A program made the translations under genes and the position numbers. This document shows, piece after piece, positions 16,194-24,446 of a stretch of 47,470 nucleotides of DNA; within the stretch, counting starts at the first letter, position 1; the number at the start of each line of letters is the position of its first letter. The stretch is from Nocardiopsis prasina DSM 43845 (GTDB taxonomy: Bacteria > Actinomycetota > Actinomycetes > Streptosporangiales > Streptosporangiaceae): NCBI RefSeq assembly GCF_000341265.1, contig NZ_ANAE01000108.1, positions 11,762 to 59,231 of the forward strand. The letters are read 5' to 3'. The notes beneath the pieces were generated by a model, which was not told where the DNA came from, ran no database searches, and was given only the letters and a program-made list of their open reading frames with translations.

Positions 16194-16619
16194 ATGTCCG
16201 CGAACTCACTTCCCTCGCCCCCCGCCGTCATCGAGGCCCTGGCCTGGGTCCACGTGCGCGACGGCCGCCTGCTGTGCGTGCGCCCCGAAGGCAGGGACCT
16301 CCTGTACATCCCCGGCGGCAAGCGCGAGCCCGGCGAGAGCGACGAGGAGGCGGTGGCCCGCGAGACCCTGGAGGAGGTCAGCGTGGTCCTGCGTCCCGGC
16401 ACCTTCCGCCCGGTCGCGGAGATCGACCAGGAGGCGCACGCCCAGGCGCCGGGGACCCGGGTGCGGTTGGTCTGCTACGCCGCCGAGCACGACGGGGAGA
16501 TCGTGCCGGACAACGAGATCCTGGAGGCGGTGTGGGTCTCCCACGCCCAGCGCGACCTGTGCGCCCCGGCCGTGCGCGAGCTGGTCGAGCTCCTCCACCA
16601 GCGCGGCGAGCTCCCCTAG
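16194..16619 (+). CDS. Nudix hydrolase with Gly-to-Ser Nudix box
   Basis: 141 residues from the ATG at 16194. The Nudix box is G42-x5-E48-x7-R56-E57-x2-E60-E61-x-S63, so the usual Gly near the end is Ser; the metal-binding Glu residues are intact. The core beta strands (EALAWVHVRDGRLLCVR) fit an (d)NTP or ADP-ribose-type pyrophosphohydrolase, and the substrate cannot be read from the sequence. There is no Shine-Dalgarno sequence. TAAAGT ends 6 nt before the ATG, which points to a leaderless mRNA. It is divergent from the zeta-toxin-like gene, 136 bp between starts. Confidence 0.9.
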   Translation: MSANSLPSPPAVIEALAWVHVRDGRLLCVRPEGRDLLYIPGGKREPGESDEEAVARETLEEVSVVLRPGTFRPVAEIDQEAHAQAPGTRVRLVCYAAEHDGEIVPDNEILEAVWVSHAQRDLCAPAVRELVELLHQRGELP

Positions 16620-16640
16620 GACGCGCTTCCTGGATGCTTC

Positions 16641-16661
16641 GCTGGTGGCGGAGCCGCCAGC
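16641..16661 (+). terminator. Hairpin after the Nudix gene
   Basis: GCTGGTGGC at 16641-16649 pairs with GCCGCCAGC at 16653-16661 with one G-T wobble and a 3-nt loop. It begins 21 bp after the Nudix stop codon. There is no T tract. Confidence 0.45.
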
Positions 16662-16689
16662 GATGTGAGCGGCCCCCTGGGACGGAACC

Positions 16690-16820
16690 ACAGCCCCGGT
16701 CGGTGGTCCCGAGGTGCGGCGCCTCCGTGTGGGGGCTACCGGGTCATCCACACCCTGGAGAACGATCGGCTCATCATCTGGGTGGTGCGCGTCGGACAGC
16801 GTTCCTCCGTCTGTGAATGA
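16690..16820 (+). pseudogene. RelE/ParE-family toxin remnant, frameshifted
   Basis: In one frame 16690-16734 reads TAPVGGPEVRRLRVG. From 16734 the next frame reads GYRVIHTLENDRLIIWVVRV and continues with GQRSSVCE to a TGA at 16818. Joined, 'RRLRVG-YRVIHTLEN..LIIWVVRVGQR' is the C-terminal half of a RelE toxin, whose usual form is 'RLRVGDYRVIY...VVRVGHR'. The join falls at a run of G (16731-16735), and the D codon between RVG and YRV is lost, consistent with a small deletion. No N-terminal half and no antitoxin gene are visible. I infer a decayed toxin-antitoxin locus. Confidence 0.6.
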
Positions 16821-16860
16821 GGCACGGCCGTTCCGTCCTCCCCGATGCGCCGCACCGTGT

Positions 16861-17715
16861 TCAGGACGACGGGTCGGGGACCCGTCCGCCCCAGCTGCCG
16901 GTGTCGCGCAGGAACAGCATGGCGACGGTGACCCCGAGTGCGAACGGGAGCAGGAACACGGTCGCCATGACGGTGTCGACCCCGTTCACCTCGAACAGGT
17001 CCCAGCTCAGCAGGGCCTGCGCCGCCACCTGGAAGACCAGGTGGAAGCCCACGCAGGCCCAGAGGTTCCCGGTGACCACCCGCAGGCAGCCCAGCACCAC
17101 GCTCATACCGAGGAACAGCGGCATCCTCTCGGCGACGACCTCCCACCCGCCGGTGAGGACCCACAGGCCGGTCCCCCACAGAGTGAACAGCGCCGCCTGC
17201 GCGAACACCGCCAACCAGGCGGACATCGCGGTGTTGAGGTTGCGGAAGAGGTAGCCCCGGAAGATCAGCTCCTCCGGCAGGGCCTCGTAGAGCAGCACCA
17301 ACACCGTGAGCAGCACCAGGGAGAGCACGATCTGGCTCGCGGAAACGCTCGGGGTGATCGAGACCCCGAGAGCGAGGGCGAACCCCAGCCCGAGCGCGGC
17401 CGGGAGCAGCCAGGAGAGCGCGCCCACGAGCAGCGGCCACCAGGCCTCGCTCGGGCCGGTCAGCCCCAGACCGGACCACGGGCGGCGATCCAGGTAGCGG
17501 CGGGCCGCCCAGACCAACGCCGTCCCCAGGACGACGGCGATCCCGGCGTTCGTCCAGTGGGCGAGGTTGCCCCGGCCCCCGGGTTCCGCGAAGAGCAGGT
17601 CGTTGGCCAGGGTGATGGCGACCCAGATCAGCACGGCGCCGACGGTGACGACCGCGATCCGCAGGGGGAGACCAGGCCGGGCGGGCCCGACCTCACGGAG
17701 GGTTGTGTCGTTCAT
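16861..17715 (-). CDS. CPBP-family intramembrane metalloprotease
   Basis: 284 residues from the ATG at 17715. About eight hydrophobic helices are visible. The family motifs are present: E148-E149-x3-R153 (PEELIFRGYLF) and F224-H225 (GFHLVFQ), which form the metal-binding active site of Abi/CPBP proteases related to Rce1. The weak third motif region lies around residues 175-200. Substrates in bacteria are mostly unknown; some process peptides or confer self-immunity. It is divergent from the ABC exporter operon with 143 bp between starts. The pairing of a CPBP protease with an exporter recalls peptide export loci, but no precursor peptide was found. Confidence 0.9.
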   Translation of the reverse strand: MNDTTLREVGPARPGLPLRIAVVTVGAVLIWVAITLANDLLFAEPGGRGNLAHWTNAGIAVVLGTALVWAARRYLDRRPWSGLGLTGPSEAWWPLLVGALSWLLPAALGLGFALALGVSITPSVSASQIVLSLVLLTVLVLLYEALPEELIFRGYLFRNLNTAMSAWLAVFAQAALFTLWGTGLWVLTGGWEVVAERMPLFLGMSVVLGCLRVVTGNLWACVGFHLVFQVAAQALLSWDLFEVNGVDTVMATVFLLPFALGVTVAMLFLRDTGSWGGRVPDPSS

Positions 17716-17858
17716 GGCACCAGCCTCCCGCTCCGGGGCCGCCGCGCACCATCCGGGAACACCCGGAGAACCCCCTGAGCACGACCGCCCGGCGGGCCCT
17801 CCGACGGCCGGAAAAACCAGTGGTCTCCTCCGGAGGACCTGGTTAGAGTGCCGTAACT

Positions 17859-19574
17859 GTGCGCGTACTTCCCCAGCCCCCGGGCACTCCGGACCACCGC
17901 TCCGCCAACCGCTACCTCCTCTGGCTCGCCCGCAAGGAGTGGCGCTCACTGCTGTGGGCCTCGCTGGTCGCCTCCGCGTACTACCTGAGCACGATCCTGG
18001 TGTCGTTCGTGCTCGGCGCGGCGCTCGACTCCGGACTGGACGGCGGCGGGTACGGCACCCTGCTGTACTGGTTCGCACTCATCGGTCTGTGCGCCGTGGC
18101 GGGCGCGGCCCTGACCCCCCTGTTCGAACGGGCCAGCTGCTTCAACTGGTACGCGTCCGCCTACCGGACGATGCAGCTCATCACCCGCCACTCCTCACGG
18201 CTGGGGCCGACGCTCACCCGGCGGCTGCCCACCGGCGAGGTCGTGGCGGTCGGCACCGACGACATCGACCGGCTCGGCGCTTTCTACGAACGCTCCAACC
18301 TGGCCGTCTCCTCCATGGTCGCGGTCCTGATGGTCGCGGTCCTGATGCTGAGCTCCCACGTCACCTTCGGTCTGATCGTCCTGGTGGCGGTACCGCTGAT
18401 CGTTGTCGGCATGGTCCCTCTGCTGCGTCCGCTCAACCGACGCACGCACGCCCACCGCGACCGGCAGGCCGAGCTCACCACCCGCGCCACCGACCTCGTG
18501 GCCGGACTGCGGGTCCTGCGCGGGGTGGGCGGCGAGCGGTCGACCGGCGAACGGTACCGCGCCGAGTCCCAGCGGGTGCGGGCCGCGGGCGTCCGGGTGG
18601 GCTGGATGGACGCCGCGCTGGAGGCCGTCCGCACCCTCTACCCGGGACTGCTCCTGGTGGGGATCGTCTGGTACGGCGCGCGGCTGGCGCTGGTCGGCGA
18701 GATCACCGTGGGCCAGCTGGTCTCCTTCTACGGCTACACGGGCGCGCTGGCCAGCTCCGTCCGCTACTTCATGCTCTTCTCCTCCGACCTGGTGACCGCC
18801 CGGGTGGCCGCCAGCCGCGTGGTGCGTGTGCTGGGATTGGAGCACGACCTCACGGAACCCGCCGCACCGGCGCAGGCACCCACCGGGCCGCACGACCTGC
18901 ACGACCCGACGAGCGGGGTGCTCCTGCACCACGGGAGGGTGACCGGCGTGGTCTGCGCCGACCAGACCGACGTGGGCCCACTGGTCGAGCGGCTGGGCCG
19001 CTACCGGAACGGCGCCGCCGAGCTGTCCGCCGTCCCCCTGGACGATCTGCCACTGCGGGAGGTCCGCCGCCGCGTGCTGGTCGCGGGCAACGACGCCCAC
19101 CTGTTCTCCGGCCGGTTGCGCGACGAGCTCGACCCCGACGGCACCGGGACGGAGGAGCACGTCACCGCCATGCTCCGAGCCGCGTCGGCCGAGGACGTGC
19201 TCGCCCAGTCCCCCCTGGGGCTGGAGGTCGAACTCACCGAACGCGCCCGCGAGTACTCCGGCGGACAGCAGCAGCGCCTGCGCCTGGCCCGTGCCCTGCT
19301 CAGGGACCCCGACGTGCTGGTCCTCGTCGAACCCACCTCGGCGGTGGACGCCCACTCGGAGGCCGCCGTCGCCGAACGGCTCCGAGGGGTCCGCACCGAC
19401 CGCACCACCGGGGTGGTCACCACCAGCCCTCTGCTGCTGGACCGCACCGACCACGTCCAGTTCGTGGTGGAGGGCCGGGTGGCCGCCGAGGGTTCCCACC
19501 GGGACCTGCTCCGCACCGAAGACGCCTACGCCGCCACCGTCCTGCGCACGACTCTGGAGGAGGAGAGGGTATGA
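17859..19574 (+). CDS. ABC exporter half-transporter, subunit 1 (degenerate Walker A)
   Basis: 571 residues from the GTG at 17859. An exporter-type transmembrane domain with six helices occupies residues 20-320, followed by a nucleotide-binding domain. The signature is intact (Y466-S-G-G-Q470). The Walker A lysine region is missing ('GRVTGVVCADQTDVGPL'). Walker B reads VLVLV-E491, so its Asp is replaced by Val, and the switch His is replaced ('VVTTSPLLL'). This subunit can supply only the signature for a partner's ATP site. The partner starts in the overlapping ATGA at its stop codon. A TAGAGT box ends 9 nt before the GTG. The substrate is unknown. Confidence 0.93.
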   Translation: MRVLPQPPGTPDHRSANRYLLWLARKEWRSLLWASLVASAYYLSTILVSFVLGAALDSGLDGGGYGTLLYWFALIGLCAVAGAALTPLFERASCFNWYASAYRTMQLITRHSSRLGPTLTRRLPTGEVVAVGTDDIDRLGAFYERSNLAVSSMVAVLMVAVLMLSSHVTFGLIVLVAVPLIVVGMVPLLRPLNRRTHAHRDRQAELTTRATDLVAGLRVLRGVGGERSTGERYRAESQRVRAAGVRVGWMDAALEAVRTLYPGLLLVGIVWYGARLALVGEITVGQLVSFYGYTGALASSVRYFMLFSSDLVTARVAASRVVRVLGLEHDLTEPAAPAQAPTGPHDLHDPTSGVLLHHGRVTGVVCADQTDVGPLVERLGRYRNGAAELSAVPLDDLPLREVRRRVLVAGNDAHLFSGRLRDELDPDGTGTEEHVTAMLRAASAEDVLAQSPLGLEVELTERAREYSGGQQQRLRLARALLRDPDVLVLVEPTSAVDAHSEAAVAERLRGVRTDRTTGVVTTSPLLLDRTDHVQFVVEGRVAAEGSHRDLLRTEDAYAATVLRTTLEEERV

Positions 19575-21415
19575 CCCAGACAGCCGGCCCCCGGCCCCCT
19601 GCGGAGGAACCCGCGCCGCCCTCCGTTCCCGGCGGTCCGCCCACCGTCGCGGTCGACCCGACGGCCCTCCCGGTGGCGCCCGCCCCCGTGGTGTGGCGGC
19701 GGATGCGTCGCGCGGGCCGCGACCACGGACCGCTCCTGATCCAGGTCGTGGCGCTGTACGCGCTGGCCACGGGGTCGGCGCTGGTCGCCCCGTGGGTACT
19801 CGGGATGGTCATCGACGCCGTCCGTGACGGCGCCGCGCCGGGGCGCGTGGACGCCATGGCCCTGGTCATCGTGGCGTCCCTACTGGTCAACGCCGCCCTT
19901 CTGCTGGCGGCCGTGGCCCAGTCCATCCGCTTCGGCGAGGGGCTGCTGGCCGAGCTGCGCGAGGAGTTCGTCCGGTCGGTGCTGCGGCTGCCCCTGGGCA
20001 CCGTGGAGCGCGCGGGCACCGGCGACCTGGTCTCGCGGACCGGCCGCGACATCAACTCGCTCAGTGTGATGGTGCGTGAGTCGCTGCCCGTGTTCGCCAC
20101 GGGTATGGCGACGGTGCTGGTCATCATGGTGGCCCAGGCCTTCCTGCACCCGGCGCTGCTGCTCGCGTGGGTGCCGTCCGTGCTGGTCATCTGGGTGAGC
20201 ACGCGGTGGTACACGCGGCGGGCCCCGGACGGGTACCTGGCCGAGATGGGCACCTACTCCAGGCTCACCCAGGGTGTGTCCGACACGGTGGAGGGTGCGC
20301 ACACACTGGAGGCGCTGGGCCGCCAGCGGTGGCAGGACCTGCGCACGGACGCCGACGTGCGCCGCGCGTACCTGGCCGAGCGGTACACGCTGTGGCTGCG
20401 GACCGTCTGGTATCCGCCACTGGAGTTCTCGTACATGTTCGCCTCGGCCACGACCTTCCTGGTCGCGGGGGTGCTGCACGTCCAGGGCGAGCTCTCCCTG
20501 GGCCAGATCGCCACGGCAGTGTTCCTGACCGTGCAGATGTCCAGGCCCTTGGAGCGCATGATCGACCAGATCGACAACGTGATGGTCGGCTTCACCGCGA
20601 TGCGGCGCCTTCTGGGGGTCCCGGCCCCGGACGGGCCCGCACTCCCCGGCGACGAAGCCGAGGGTCAGGCAAGCGAGCCCGGCACCGTGGCCGTCCACGG
20701 TGTGCGGTTCGGCTACACCCCCGGCACGGAGGTGCTGCGCGGGGTGGACCTCGACCTGCGCCCCGGGGAACGGCTCGCCATGGTCGGCCCGAGCGGAGCC
20801 GGGAAGTCCACCCTCGGAAAGCTCCTCGCCGGGGTGTACCTGCCCGGCACCGGGACCGTGCGCGTCGGCGGCGCGGACCTGACCTCGCTGTCCCCCGAGG
20901 AGCGCCGGGAACGGGCGATCCTGCTCAGCCAGGAGAGCCACGTGTTCCGGGGCACGATCGCCGAGAACCTGGCCCTGGCGCTGGACGACGAGAGCGTGGA
21001 CCGGGACCGGCTGTGGCGGGCGTTGGAGGCGGTGGACGCCGACGCCTGGGTGCGCGCGCTGCCGGACGGCCTGGACACCCTGGTGGGCTCCGGGCGCGAC
21101 GCCCTGGACCCCGCCCACGTGCAGCAGCTGGCGCTGGCCCGGGTCGTGCTGGCCGACCCACAGGTCCTGGTGCTGGACGAGGCGACCTCGATGATCGACC
21201 CGCGGTCGGCCCGCCGGCTGGAGGGGTCGCTCGCCGGAGTCCTCGCGGGCCGCACTGTCGTCGCGATCGCCCACCGCCTGTACACCGCGCACGACGCGGA
21301 CCGCGTGGCGGTGGTGGACGGCGGCCGGATCGTCGAGCTCGGCACCCACGACGAACTCCTCGCCCGGGGCGGTTCCTACGCGGCACTGTGGAACGCCTGG
21401 CACGGGGAGGGCTGA
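19571..21415 (+). CDS. ABC exporter half-transporter, subunit 2 (degenerate signature)
   Basis: 614 residues; the ATG at 19571 overlaps the previous stop codon by 4 bp, so translation is probably coupled. After a proline-rich N-terminus there are six membrane helices (about residues 55-350). The nucleotide-binding domain has perfect Walker A G406-PSGAGKS-T414, Walker B with D536-E537 and switch H568. The ABC signature is lost: 'GRDALDPAHVQQLALAR' stands where LSGGQQQR is expected. Together with subunit 1 it forms one complete ATP site and one that cannot hydrolyse ATP, as in heterodimeric exporters of the TM287/288 and LmrCD type. It may export a peptide, lipid or drug. Confidence 0.94.
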   Translation: MTQTAGPRPPAEEPAPPSVPGGPPTVAVDPTALPVAPAPVVWRRMRRAGRDHGPLLIQVVALYALATGSALVAPWVLGMVIDAVRDGAAPGRVDAMALVIVASLLVNAALLLAAVAQSIRFGEGLLAELREEFVRSVLRLPLGTVERAGTGDLVSRTGRDINSLSVMVRESLPVFATGMATVLVIMVAQAFLHPALLLAWVPSVLVIWVSTRWYTRRAPDGYLAEMGTYSRLTQGVSDTVEGAHTLEALGRQRWQDLRTDADVRRAYLAERYTLWLRTVWYPPLEFSYMFASATTFLVAGVLHVQGELSLGQIATAVFLTVQMSRPLERMIDQIDNVMVGFTAMRRLLGVPAPDGPALPGDEAEGQASEPGTVAVHGVRFGYTPGTEVLRGVDLDLRPGERLAMVGPSGAGKSTLGKLLAGVYLPGTGTVRVGGADLTSLSPEERRERAILLSQESHVFRGTIAENLALALDDESVDRDRLWRALEAVDADAWVRALPDGLDTLVGSGRDALDPAHVQQLALARVVLADPQVLVLDEATSMIDPRSARRLEGSLAGVLAGRTVVAIAHRLYTAHDADRVAVVDGGRIVELGTHDELLARGGSYAALWNAWHGEG

Positions 21416-21519
21416 GCCCGGGGACAGGGGGCCGGAAACGGGGCGTAGGAAACGGGGCGCGGGAAGCGAGCGCCGGAAAAGCGTTGACAGACCGCCCCCG
21501 CGCGGGTGATCCTCCTCCG

Positions 21520-22275
21520 ATGACCACCCCCGAGGTTCCCCCGATGTACCGCGACGTCGACTTCAACGGCCCGCTCAACGACGAGCGGGCCGTTCGGCTG
21601 ATCCGTTCACTGGGTCCCCTGACGGATCGCCACGTGGTGGACGTCGGCTGCGGCTGGGCCGAACTGCTGCTCCGCACACTGGCGACCGAACCCACCGCGA
21701 CCGGGTTCGGCATCGACCTCAGCGAGGACTACGTCCGGCTCGGCCGGGCCAACGCCGAGGAGCGCGGGCTGGCCGACCGGGTCGAACTGGTGGCCGGGGA
21801 CGTCGGCGCGTGGCGGGGCGAACCCGCGGACGTCATGCTCAACATCGGCGCCAGCCACGTGTGGGGCGGTGACCCCGTGGTGCACACGGCCAACGCCCTG
21901 GCGGCCCTGGCCGACCTGACCAGACCGGGCGGCCGGGCGGCGTTCGCCGAGTGCTTCTGGAAGCGGCCGCCGACCGACGCCGAGATGGCGGCCATGCCGT
22001 TCATCCCGCGCGACCAGTACCGTTCCATGCCGGAGCTGGTGGACTTCGCTCTCTCCCACGGCTTCCGGCTGATCGCGCTGGCGGAGACCACCGTGGACGA
22101 GTGGGACGAGTTCGAGAACCGGCACTGCCTGGGCTGGGAGGACTGGCTGCGGGAGAATCCCGACTCCCCCGACTTCGACGAGGTCCGCGACCGCGCCGAC
22201 CGGCACCGCCACGCGCGCGTGCACGCCCAGCGGGAGACGCTGGGGTTCGCCTACCTCACCCTGCTACGGGTCTGA
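21520..22275 (+). CDS. Class I SAM-dependent methyltransferase
   Basis: 251 residues from the ATG at 21520. Motif I is VVDVGCGWAELL at about residues 41-52, followed by the acidic end of strand 2 (FGIDLSEDY) and motif IV-like 'ADVMLNIGASHVWG'. The C-terminal part 'ENRHCLGWEDWLRENPDSPD' is typical of a group of actinobacterial small-molecule methyltransferases; the substrate is unknown. It starts 104 bp after the ABC exporter and may be read with it or from TTGACA at 21484-21489, 17 bp before a weak TGATCC. No Shine-Dalgarno sequence is seen. Confidence 0.88.
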   Translation: MTTPEVPPMYRDVDFNGPLNDERAVRLIRSLGPLTDRHVVDVGCGWAELLLRTLATEPTATGFGIDLSEDYVRLGRANAEERGLADRVELVAGDVGAWRGEPADVMLNIGASHVWGGDPVVHTANALAALADLTRPGGRAAFAECFWKRPPTDAEMAAMPFIPRDQYRSMPELVDFALSHGFRLIALAETTVDEWDEFENRHCLGWEDWLRENPDSPDFDEVRDRADRHRHARVHAQRETLGFAYLTLLRV

Positions 22276-22297
22276 GGCGAGACGACCGCGCACGACA

Positions 22298-22323
22298 CCG
22301 GGAGGACGTTCGGCTTCTCCCGG
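22298..22323. terminator. Hairpin between convergent methyltransferase and RHH genes
   Basis: CCGGGAG at 22298-22304 pairs with CTCCCGG at 22317-22323 around a 12-nt loop. It begins 23 bp after the methyltransferase stop codon. It is of moderate strength and may serve both convergent genes. Confidence 0.4.
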
Positions 22324-22426
22324 CGTTCGTGCGCCCGACCGGGCGGCGGTGGTGTGGACACTCGGCGCTCACGGTCGGGGCACTGGCACGGCACCCGGGC
22401 TTCCCGGGCACACCGAAGGGGAGGGT

Positions 22427-22714
22427 TCAGAAGAAGCGCAGGCGCTCCCGCTCCTGGGTCTCGGCGTTCTCGACGTAGACGCGGTCGCCCTCGGCCATGA
22501 CGGACTCAAGGTAGGCGTACACCTGAAGGGCGCGGTTGATGACGTCGGTCTGAGTGTCGCCCGTCGCGGCGACGGCCTCCTCCATCGCCTTCGTGGAACG
22601 CGCGGTGAGGTTGACGGTGACCCGCGCCGGGGATCCGGCGACCCTTCTCCCGGCAGGTCGCCCCCGCCCCTGGGAGGCGTCGGTCAGTTCTGTTCCTGTG
22701 CCCTTGGGTGACAT
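22427..22714 (-). CDS. Ribbon-helix-helix (CopG/Arc-like) protein
   Basis: 95 residues from the ATG at 22714. Residues 1-28 are basic and flexible. Residues 29-70 ('ARVTVNLTARSTKAMEEAVA' then 'TGDTQTDVINRALQVYAYLE') have the beta-strand plus two-helix pattern of ribbon-helix-helix DNA-binding domains, with 'TQTDVINRAL' as the second-helix motif. The C-terminal 25 residues are acidic and include 'ETQERERLRFF'. Such proteins are antitoxins or small repressors, but no toxin gene is next to it on either side. Longer upstream reading to 22936 lacks coding character. Confidence 0.8.
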   Translation of the reverse strand: MSPKGTGTELTDASQGRGRPAGRRVAGSPARVTVNLTARSTKAMEEAVAATGDTQTDVINRALQVYAYLESVMAEGDRVYVENAETQERERLRFF

Positions 22715-23168
22715 GGCGCGACCTCGTTCTCTGGCTTGACTGCGGTGGGCTCGATCCGCGAGGAGCCGCGGGAAACACGAACTCGGAGCGTGCCGGAGAC
22801 ACCGCAAGCGGGACGGCGCGGTCGGCACGGGGAAACGACGGGGCTCGCACGGAGGATCGAACGCCTCGACGCGGAGATCCCTCCGGCAGCGACACGGACC
22901 GGGGCACTTCCATGAGCTGATCCCGGCCATCGGCATCTCCCCCCAGCACTTCCGCGACTTTGGTAAGGCTAGGAAAAGCTTAACAGACTGATATGAGATG
23001 CGGTCAAGGCATCATTCGTCATCACATCACATGCACCAAAAGACGCCCTCATGGTAGGCTACGGAGCGTGGACACTCGGCGCTGCGGCGTCACCAGGTGT
23101 CGGCCTGGCCCCCACCGAACCAGAGAGCGGCACCACCCCCCTGTACGCCAACGGCTGGAGGTTCGTTC
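22715..23168. other. 454-bp intergenic region with an AT-rich island
   Basis: No gene is supported. Between about 22955 and 23055 the base composition drops to near 50-55% GC, well below the surroundings, with 'TTGGTAAGGCTAGGAAAAGC' and a TAGGCT box at 23055. This stretch probably holds divergent promoters for the ribbon-helix-helix gene and the small membrane protein gene at 23169. Short frames on both strands show no family match. Confidence 0.45.
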
Positions 23169-23549
23169 ATGGGAGATCCCCCGGGGCAGCCCCCGCAGCA
23201 GCGGGAGACTCGGGAAGAACCACACGTGAGGGAACTCCGTCTGGACGCCGAGTCCCCGCGCTCGCGAGCGGACGTCGACATCGACCGGACCCCCTTCACC
23301 TACGGGATGGAGGCGCGCCTCAGCTCGGAGGGGCTCTCGGCCCGCTTCAAGGGCAGAGCCCGAGCCGGTTCCCCCGCCGAGCGGGCCTCGGCCTCGTTCC
23401 TCGCCCTGAGCGGAACCGTCCTTCCCCCTCTCGCGCTCGGCGGCCTGGCCCACGTCGTCGGAGCCCCTGCGGCCGTCACGCTGATCGTGGCCGGGGTCGC
23501 GTGGATGCTCGCCACCCTGGTGGCCCTGCGCATCACCGGCCCACGGTAG
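23169..23549 (+). CDS. Small membrane protein, family not recognised
   Basis: 126 residues from the ATG at 23169, with GGAGG seven bases upstream. Residues 1-75 are hydrophilic and charged (QQRETREEPHVRELRLDAE) and contain 'ERASASF'. Two hydrophobic segments follow at about residues 76-95 (SFLALSGTVLPPLALGGLAHVV) and 100-122. A short basic end (RITGPR) closes the protein. The layout suggests a two-helix membrane protein with a cytoplasmic N-terminus. The gene stands alone before a Nudix gene. I cannot name a family. Confidence 0.65.
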   Translation: MGDPPGQPPQQRETREEPHVRELRLDAESPRSRADVDIDRTPFTYGMEARLSSEGLSARFKGRARAGSPAERASASFLALSGTVLPPLALGGLAHVVGAPAAVTLIVAGVAWMLATLVALRITGPR

Positions 23550-23625
23550 AGCGCGGGTGTCCGGTTCCGGTGCCGACCGGAGCCGGACACCGACGGCCCG
23601 CCCCGCCGCTCGGTACGGTCACCCC

Positions 23626-24117
23626 ATGGACACCACGGAACCCCCGGCCTTCGATGACCTGGCTGGCCAGGCCCGAGCGGCGGGCATCGAACGGTACGCG
23701 GCGGGCGCGATCGTCCACCGGGACTCAGGGCGGGAGATCCTGCTGCTGCGCCGCCGCGACGACGACACCTCCTTCCCCGGCGCGGAGAGCCTCCCCTCGG
23801 GCGGGGTGGACCCCGGGGAGACGATCCTGGAGGGCCTCTCGCGGGAACTGCGGGAGGAGATCGGCCGGGCACCCGGCGCGCTGCCGCTCGAACCGTTCGT
23901 GACCTGGTTCGACTACGTCTCCCGGCACGGGGCACGCAAGCGCCAGTTCACCTTCGCCCTCCCCCACGACGGCGCGGAGGTGGTGCTCTCCGAGGAGCAC
24001 ACGGACCTGCGCTGGATACCGGCCGAGGAGTACGCGGACAGCGACCTCACCCCGCAGGTGAAGGCGGCGGTCCACGCCTGGCTCGACGGCCGGGACGCGG
24101 GATCAGCCCCTCTCTAG
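23626..24117 (+). CDS. Nudix hydrolase (isopentenyl-diphosphate isomerase/8-oxo-type fold)
   Basis: 163 residues from the ATG at 23626. A canonical Nudix box is visible: G59-x5-E65-x7-R73-E74-L-R-E77-E78-I-G80. The N-terminal strand 'ERYAAGAIVHRDSGREILLLRRR' and the C-terminal 'SEEHTDLRWIPAEEY' are typical of small NUDIX pyrophosphohydrolases. The substrate cannot be deduced. TACGGT ends 6 nt before the ATG and no Shine-Dalgarno sequence is present, so a leaderless mRNA is likely. It is unlike the Nudix protein at 16194 outside the box. Confidence 0.9.
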   Translation: MDTTEPPAFDDLAGQARAAGIERYAAGAIVHRDSGREILLLRRRDDDTSFPGAESLPSGGVDPGETILEGLSRELREEIGRAPGALPLEPFVTWFDYVSRHGARKRQFTFALPHDGAEVVLSEEHTDLRWIPAEEYADSDLTPQVKAAVHAWLDGRDAGSAPL

Positions 24118-24143
24118 CCGGTCCGAGGACGCCCACGGCACGG

Positions 24144-24446
24144 ACCCGCACCGCCCACCTGCGGCATCCGTGGAGCCACGACGACCGCCCCTTCCCCTGG
24201 GTGGTGCGCCGGACGGCGGCCCGCGGGGCGCGCGACGTGCTGGACGAGGGGTGCGGCATCAGCTGGCCCGCCTGGCACCGGATCGCCCAGGGCTCCTGGA
24301 CGCTGGGAGGAGCCCCCGCGCGGACGCCCCAGGTCGGCCCGGTCACCCTTTCTTGGCCCTCCCTTGGGCACGTCACCGGCCCGGACCGGGTACCCCCGCC
24401 AACGTGCGCCGCCCGCGCACCGGCCGCCGACGAGGGGACAGCATGA
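24144..24446 (+). pseudogene. Truncated class I methyltransferase remnant
   Basis: The frame reads 'RTAHLRHPWSHDDRPFPWV' and then 'VRRTAARGARDVLDEGCG'. This is the N-terminus of an actinobacterial methyltransferase up to motif I, usually 'HPWSHNDHYHPW...RRVLDVGCGTG'. Homology stops after GCG (about 24260); the frame then continues with unrelated sequence to a stop at 24446, overlapping the G6PD start. There is no start codon with a ribosome-binding site. It is best read as a 5' gene fragment left after a deletion. Confidence 0.5.

Noticed and set aside
15347..16816. Plus-strand frame of 489 codons across the zeta-like and Nudix genes
   Set aside because: It is antisense to the zeta-toxin-like gene and out of frame with the Nudix gene, with no recognisable domain.
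17567..19570. Long in-frame N-terminal extension of the second ABC subunit
   Set aside because: It lies entirely over the first ABC subunit in another frame. The true start is the overlapping ATGA at 19571.
22353..23080. Direct repeat GTGGACACTCGGCGCT near 22354 and 23068
   Set aside because: A 16-base match is close to chance expectation in 47 kb of 72% GC sequence, and no element boundaries coincide with it.
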